Below the pieces are notes generated by a model that was given only the letters and a program-made list of their open reading frames with translations, was not told the DNA's origin and searched no databases. From contig CAIXMB010000052.1 in the NCBI GenBank assembly GCA_903920435.1, positions 1 through 36,590 of the forward strand: DNA of 36,590 nt, given 5' to 3'. The DNA is from an uncultured Actinomycetes bacterium. GTDB taxonomy: Bacteria > Actinomycetota > Actinomycetes > Actinomycetales > Microbacteriaceae. Shown piece by piece: positions 32,766 through 36,590 of the stretch (its first letter is position 1; every line of letters begins with the position of its first letter). Position numbers and translations under genes: made by a program.

Positions 32766-33251
32766 ATGAAACTCCGTGCCGCGCTGCTCGCGCCCGTGCT
32801 GCTCCTGGCCCTGACCGGCTGCGTTCCCACAGTCGCCCTCGAGCCCGCCGACGACGCGGCCAATCCGCTGTGCGCCCGGGTCACCGTCGCCCTGCCCGAC
32901 ACCGTCGGCGGTCTCGCCGCCCGCGAGACGAACGCGCAGGCGACGGGAGCGTGGGGTGACCCCACGGGCGTGATCCTGCACTGCGGCGTGCCGACGCCGG
33001 CACCGACCACGAAGTCGCTGTGCGTGGCGGTGGACGGTGTGGACTGGATCCGCGACGACAGCGGCGACCCGAACTTCGTGTTCACCACCTACGGCCGCAC
33101 GCCGGCGGTCGAGGTCGTCGTCGACAGCGACGGCGACCCGGAGGTCGACAACGACGGCGTCTCCGGGCTCGAGGCGCTCACCGACCTCGCGAACGCGGTG
33201 GCGCTCATCCCGCAGGTGGGCAAGTGCGTCGCCCTGCAGGATGCGGGCTAG
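32766..33251 (+). CDS. DUF3515 family lipoprotein
   Basis: 161 aa. Lipoprotein signal with LTGC (Cys19). The exported part has WGDPTGVILHCGVP and a late GKCVALQ, typical of the actinobacterial DUF3515 family that sits between ddl and thiL. Function is unknown. ATG 32766 has no ribosome binding site but a -10-like hexamer seven bases upstream. The stop codon TAG shares a CTAG palindrome with the ddl stop on the opposite strand. Confidence 0.88.
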   Translation: MKLRAALLAPVLLLALTGCVPTVALEPADDAANPLCARVTVALPDTVGGLAARETNAQATGAWGDPTGVILHCGVPTPAPTTKSLCVAVDGVDWIRDDSGDPNFVFTTYGRTPAVEVVVDSDGDPEVDNDGVSGLEALTDLANAVALIPQVGKCVALQDAG

Positions 33252-34333
33252 CGGATAGCGTCCACGCCGAGGGTGATGAGCTCGTCGATGAGCTCGGGGT
33301 AGCTGAGGCCGCTTGCCGCCCAGCACTTGGGGAACATCGAGATGGGCGTGAAGCCCGGCATGGTGTTGAGCTCGTTGACGATGAACTCGCTGCCGGTGAA
33401 GAAGAAGTCGACGCGCGCGAGACCCGAGCCGTTGATCGCCTCGAACGCGCGCGCGGCGATGCGCTGCATCTCGAACAGCTCGCCGTCGCCGAGCTCCGCG
33501 GGGCACACCAGTTGCGCCGCCGAGTCGTCGAGGTACTTCGCCTCGAAGTCATAGAAGCCGTCGCCCTCGATGACGATCTCGCCCGGCAGGCTCACCCGGG
33601 TCGCTCCGCCGTCGCGGCCCGAGAGCACGCCGCACTCGATCTCGCGGCCCTCGATCGCGGACTCGATGAGCGCCTTGCCGTCCTCGGCCCACGCGACGTC
33701 GAGCGCCGCGTCGAGGTCCTCGGCGCGGGTCACCTTGGTCACGCCCACCGACGAGCCGGCGCGCGCGGGCTTGACGAACACGGGGAGGCCGAGCGACGAC
33801 GCCCGACGTCGCCACAGGTCGTTCTCGCGCGACCACTGCGCCGGCGACACGGTGACCCACGGTGCCACCGAGACGCCGGCGGCCTCGAGCGCGAGCTTCG
33901 TGAAGTGCTTGTCCATGCCCAGGGCGGAGGCGAGCACGCCGTTGCCCACGTAGGGCAGTCCGACCAGCTCGAGCAGCCCCTGCACGGTGCCGTCCTCCCC
34001 GTACGGCCCGTGGAGGATGGGGAAGACCACGTCGACGTCGCCGAGCGAGCGGGTCGTGCCGTCGGCATCCGTGACCCGCAGTTCGCGGGAGGCCGTCGAC
34101 GACGGCCACAGCACGCGCGAGCCGTTGTCGACGACCATCGGCATGGCGTCGGGGTTGAGGGCAAAGAGCTCGGCGTCGTCGGGCTGGAGTGTGAAGGCGC
34201 CCTCGAGCGTGATGCCGACGGGGATCACCGTGTACTTGCTGCGGTCGATCGCCGAGAGCACGCCGCCGGCCGTCGCGCAGCTGATGGTGTGCTCAGACGA
34301 CCGGCCACCGAAGAGTAGGACGACGGTGAGCAT
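33248..34333 (-). CDS. ddl: D-alanine--D-alanine ligase
   Basis: Joins two D-alanines for the peptidoglycan stem peptide using ATP. 361 aa, ATP-grasp fold. LLFGGRSSEHTIS near the N-terminus, PILHGPYGEDGTVQG, VKPARAGSSVGVTKV, and the metal-binding RVDFFFTGSEFIVNELNTMPGFT are all intact. ATG 34333 is preferred to ATG 34339: GGGAG is seven bases before the former and only one base before the latter. The latter would overlap the gpsA stop as ATGA. It is the last gene of the murA-plsC-gpsA-ddl run. Confidence 0.95.
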   Translation of the reverse strand: MLTVVLLFGGRSSEHTISCATAGGVLSAIDRSKYTVIPVGITLEGAFTLQPDDAELFALNPDAMPMVVDNGSRVLWPSSTASRELRVTDADGTTRSLGDVDVVFPILHGPYGEDGTVQGLLELVGLPYVGNGVLASALGMDKHFTKLALEAAGVSVAPWVTVSPAQWSRENDLWRRRASSLGLPVFVKPARAGSSVGVTKVTRAEDLDAALDVAWAEDGKALIESAIEGREIECGVLSGRDGGATRVSLPGEIVIEGDGFYDFEAKYLDDSAAQLVCPAELGDGELFEMQRIAARAFEAINGSGLARVDFFFTGSEFIVNELNTMPGFTPISMFPKCWAASGLSYPELIDELITLGVDAIR

Positions 34334-34335
34334 GG

Positions 34336-35367
34336 TCATTCTCCCTGGGGCACGTCGTCGGTGGTGAGGTGCGGGGCGATGTCCCGCGGAGCCAGCGTAC
34401 CCGCAAGCACTTCGGCGACCTGGCTCACGATCGGCATCTCTACGCCCTTCGCGAGCGCGAGCTCGAGCACCGGCGCGACGGACGAGAGCCCCTCGGCGGT
34501 CTGGTTCATCTGCTTGATGACCTCGCTGAAGCTGTAGCCCTGGCCGAGCAGTCGGCCCGCCGTGTTGTTGCGGCTGAGGGACGACTCGCAGGTGGCGATC
34601 AGGTCGCCCAGCCCCGCGAGGCCCGCGAGTGTCTCGGCGCGGCCGCCGTACGCGACGGCGAAATCCGTCATCTCGGCGAGGCCGCGCGTGATGATCGCGG
34701 CCTTCGTGTTCTCGCCGTAGCCGACGCCGTCGACGATGCCGATCGCGACCGCGATCAGGTTCTTGAGCACCCCCGCGAACTCGGTGCCGATGACATCGGT
34801 GTTCACGAACGAGCGGAAGTAGGGGTTGGTCGCCGTCATCGCCACGGATGTCGCGGTCTCCCGCGTATCGGACGACACGACGGCCGCCGTCGGCTGCTCC
34901 TTCGCGATCTCGAGAGCCAGGTTCGGACCCGACACGACGGCCACGCGCTCGGAGTCGATGCCCAGCTCCTGCAGGATCACCTCGCTCATGCGCGCGCGGG
35001 TGCCCTTCTCGACGCCCTTCATGAGCGAGACGATGATCGCCGAGTCGGGGATGAGGTCTTTGACGATGCGCAGGTTCTCACGCAGCGACTGCGCCGGCAC
35101 CGAGAGGTAGACCTGCTCCGCGTCGTCGAGCACGTCGTGCAGGTTGGCGCTCGCCCACAACCCGCGCGGCAGGTTGATGCCGGGCAGGTAGTCGCTGTTG
35201 CGCTTGGACTGCGTGATCTCGCGCGCGAGCTCGGCCCGCCGGGCCCACAGTGCGACGTCGGAACCGCCGTCGGCGAGGATCTTCGCGAACGTCGTCCCCC
35301 ACGAACCCGCACCGAGAACGGCGACCTTCTTACGGGAGACACCCTCGACGTTGCTCACACTCACCAT
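34336..35367 (-). CDS. gpsA: Glycerol-3-phosphate dehydrogenase (NAD(P)+)
   Basis: Reduces dihydroxyacetone phosphate to sn-glycerol 3-phosphate for phospholipid synthesis. 343 aa. The Rossmann motif is VAVLGAGSWGTTFA (15-28); catalytic lysines lie in MKGVEKGTR and FAGVLKNLIAVAIG, and TRGLAEM is typical. Start ATG 35367 is the longest; GTG codons at positions 2 and 4 are alternatives, and GAGAAT lies seven bases before the second of these, so a leaderless start three codons in is possible. It lies 30 bases after plsC. Confidence 0.95.
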   Translation of the reverse strand: MVSVSNVEGVSRKKVAVLGAGSWGTTFAKILADGGSDVALWARRAELAREITQSKRNSDYLPGINLPRGLWASANLHDVLDDAEQVYLSVPAQSLRENLRIVKDLIPDSAIIVSLMKGVEKGTRARMSEVILQELGIDSERVAVVSGPNLALEIAKEQPTAAVVSSDTRETATSVAMTATNPYFRSFVNTDVIGTEFAGVLKNLIAVAIGIVDGVGYGENTKAAIITRGLAEMTDFAVAYGGRAETLAGLAGLGDLIATCESSLSRNNTAGRLLGQGYSFSEVIKQMNQTAEGLSSVAPVLELALAKGVEMPIVSQVAEVLAGTLAPRDIAPHLTTDDVPQGE

Positions 35368-35397
35368 TCTCGCACCCGTGCCGGCGGCGGCCGGGCG

Positions 35398-36165
35398 CTA
35401 CGACTTCGGCTTGGGGTTCTTCGCGGTCGCCTTCTCGAAATTGCCGATCTCGCTCTGGCCGTGCTCCGCCGGGTCCCAGCGTTTGTCGGGCGGGGTCTCG
35501 CCGCGCAGCTCGCCGACCATGGCCGCGAGGGTATTCATGAGCAGGAGGGTCGCCTCGGCGAGCGCCTTGCCGTCTGACGACTTGCCGTGCCACGTCGACA
35601 GGTCCAACGGCGGGCCGAACACGACATCCACCGGCTTGCGCGGGAACAGGCTCAACTTGCCGTACCGCGGCAGGATGCGCTGGGCGCCCCAGCTCACCGT
35701 GGGGATCAGCGGGATCCCCGCGTCGAGCGCCGTGCGCACCGCGCCGAACTTGCCGCGCATGGGCCAGTAGTCCGGGTCGCGCGTGAGGGTGCCCTCGGGG
35801 TAGATGACCACGGCGTGACCGGCGGCGGCGATGCGGCGCGCGGCCGCGAGCGGGTCCGCTCCGGCGCCCCCGGCGCGCTGCACGGGCACCTGCCCGGCCT
35901 TCGTGAGCATCCACCCCAGCACCGGCACCGAGAACAGCGACGCCTTGGCGAGGAAGCGGGGCATCCGTTTCAAGCGGTACAGCGCGTAGCCGATGACGAT
36001 CGGGTCGATGTCGCTGTAGTGGTTGGGGGCGATGACCACCGAGCCGGTCTTCGGCACGTTCTCGCTGCCGTGCAGCGTGTACTTGCCCACGAGCTGCATG
36101 AACGGGATCAGAAGGAACGCGAAGACCCTGAAGATCAGGGTCTTCTCAGACCTCGGCTCGCCCAC
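35398..36165 (-). CDS. plsC: 1-acyl-sn-glycerol-3-phosphate acyltransferase-type protein
   Basis: 255-aa membrane-associated acyltransferase, probably making phosphatidic acid. Catalytic NHYSDID (HX4D, H49-D54) and the glycerol-phosphate binding YPEGT (122-126) are visible, with an N-terminal hydrophobic segment at residues 10-25. The C-terminus is Lys/Pro-rich (KNPKPKS). The start is GTG 36165, five bases after the murA stop, with a weak GAGGG upstream. The adjacent gpsA supplies its glycerol 3-phosphate backbone. Confidence 0.9.
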   Translation of the reverse strand: MGEPRSEKTLIFRVFAFLLIPFMQLVGKYTLHGSENVPKTGSVVIAPNHYSDIDPIVIGYALYRLKRMPRFLAKASLFSVPVLGWMLTKAGQVPVQRAGGAGADPLAAARRIAAAGHAVVIYPEGTLTRDPDYWPMRGKFGAVRTALDAGIPLIPTVSWGAQRILPRYGKLSLFPRKPVDVVFGPPLDLSTWHGKSSDGKALAEATLLLMNTLAAMVGELRGETPPDKRWDPAEHGQSEIGNFEKATAKNPKPKS

Positions 36166-36170
36166 CGTAC

Positions 36171-36590
36171 CTAGCCCTCGTAGACGAAGTCGGCCCCGAG
36201 CTGGGTGAGCTTGTCGATGAAGTGCTCGTAGCCGCGGCTGATGATCCCCACGTTCGTGACCGTCGACTGGCCCTCGGCGGTGAGCGCCGCGATGAGGTGG
36301 CTGAAGCCGCCGCGCAGGTCGGGAATCTCGATGTCGGCGCCGTGCAGATCGGTCGGACCCACGATGACCGCTGCCTGCTCGAGCGGGCGGCGCGGCACGC
36401 GACGGCTGATCGACTCGATGCCGTCTTTGTGCACGACGATGTTGGCACCCATCTCGATGAGCGCGTCGGTGAAACCGAAGCGGTTCTCGTACACGGTCTC
36501 GTGCACCACCGACCGGCCCTCGGCCTTGGTGAGTGCGACGATGAGCGGCTGCTGCCAGTCGGTCATGAAGCCCGGATGCACATCCGTCTC
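36171..36590 (-). CDS. murA: UDP-GlcNAc 1-carboxyvinyltransferase, C-terminal part
   Basis: First committed step of peptidoglycan synthesis. Only the last 139 residues are inside the window; the reading frame is open to the right edge and the N-terminus is missing. HPGFMTDWQQP, VYENRFGF, PDLRGGFSHLIAALTAEG and ISRGYEHFIDKL are MurA C-terminal landmarks. It is the first visible gene of the murA-plsC-gpsA-ddl run. Confidence 0.94.
   Translation of the reverse strand, partial: ETDVHPGFMTDWQQPLIVALTKAEGRSVVHETVYENRFGFTDALIEMGANIVVHKDGIESISRRVPRRPLEQAAVIVGPTDLHGADIEIPDLRGGFSHLIAALTAEGQSTVTNVGIISRGYEHFIDKLTQLGADFVYEG

Noticed and set aside
1-36590. Apparent enrichment of GGATGC/GCATCC through the window as a chromosome-orienting motif
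   Set aside because: A rough count by eye gave about 16 and 24 copies against roughly 12 each expected from composition; the excess is mild, not clearly strand-skewed with gene direction, and codon-pair bias explains it.

Overview
The window is high-G+C DNA of an actinobacterium. Typical signs are frequent GTG/TTG starts, dense gene packing, coenzyme F420 genes, and a conserved murA-plsC-gpsA-ddl-DUF3515-thiL-rsmD-recG-coaD block. The gene mix (F420-0 import cassette, Fgd, single-domain CofE, DUF222-HNH gene) suggests Microbacteriaceae; that placement is an inference. No rRNA, tRNA or CRISPR array was seen. No gene-free stretch exceeds 300 bases; the longest is the 190-base divergent region 8169-8358.

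Layout. (1) 1-8168, minus strand: an eight-gene operon for reductive-type pyrimidine (or hydantoin) breakdown: beta-ureidopropionase, dihydropyrimidinase, an LLM-class oxidoreductase, a two-permease ABC importer with its lipoprotein, and a class III aminotransferase cut by the window edge. (2) 8359-11079, plus strand: a three-gene ABC importer of the proposed F420-0 type. (3) 11189-15759, minus: MoxR ATPase, DUF58 protein and membrane transglutaminase. (4) 15817-19435 and 24385-26108: the F420 cluster, with cofD (plus), then cofC, cofE, an F420-dependent LLM oxidoreductase, a lipoprotein and fgd (all minus). (5) 19466-24410: a roughly 4.9 kb genomic island of visibly lower G+C, bounded by 26-bp direct repeats (one mismatch) and inserted at the 3' end of the lipoprotein gene, so it splits the F420 cluster. 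(6) 26217-27584: a DUF222-HNH gene behind a probable LexA box. (7) 27612-36590: housekeeping genes for CoA, recombination, ribosome methylation, thiamine, phospholipid and cell-wall synthesis.

The island is the most unusual part. It carries four tightly overlapping minus-strand genes: a phosphoribosyltransferase-like protein, an ORC/CDC6-like P-loop ATPase, a protein of unknown family, and an N6-adenine DNA methyltransferase-like protein. There is no integrase, restriction nuclease or specificity subunit. The arrangement looks like a compact mobile conflict (defence) system.

A second theme is translation without leaders. Many resident genes that begin a transcription unit have a TANNNT-like -10 hexamer 6 or 7 bases before the start codon and no ribosome binding site. 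In two places (16174-16203 and 32742-32765) a pair of divergent genes share a 24-30 base intergenic region built from two such elements. The pyrimidine operon and the island operon instead use Shine-Dalgarno sequences.
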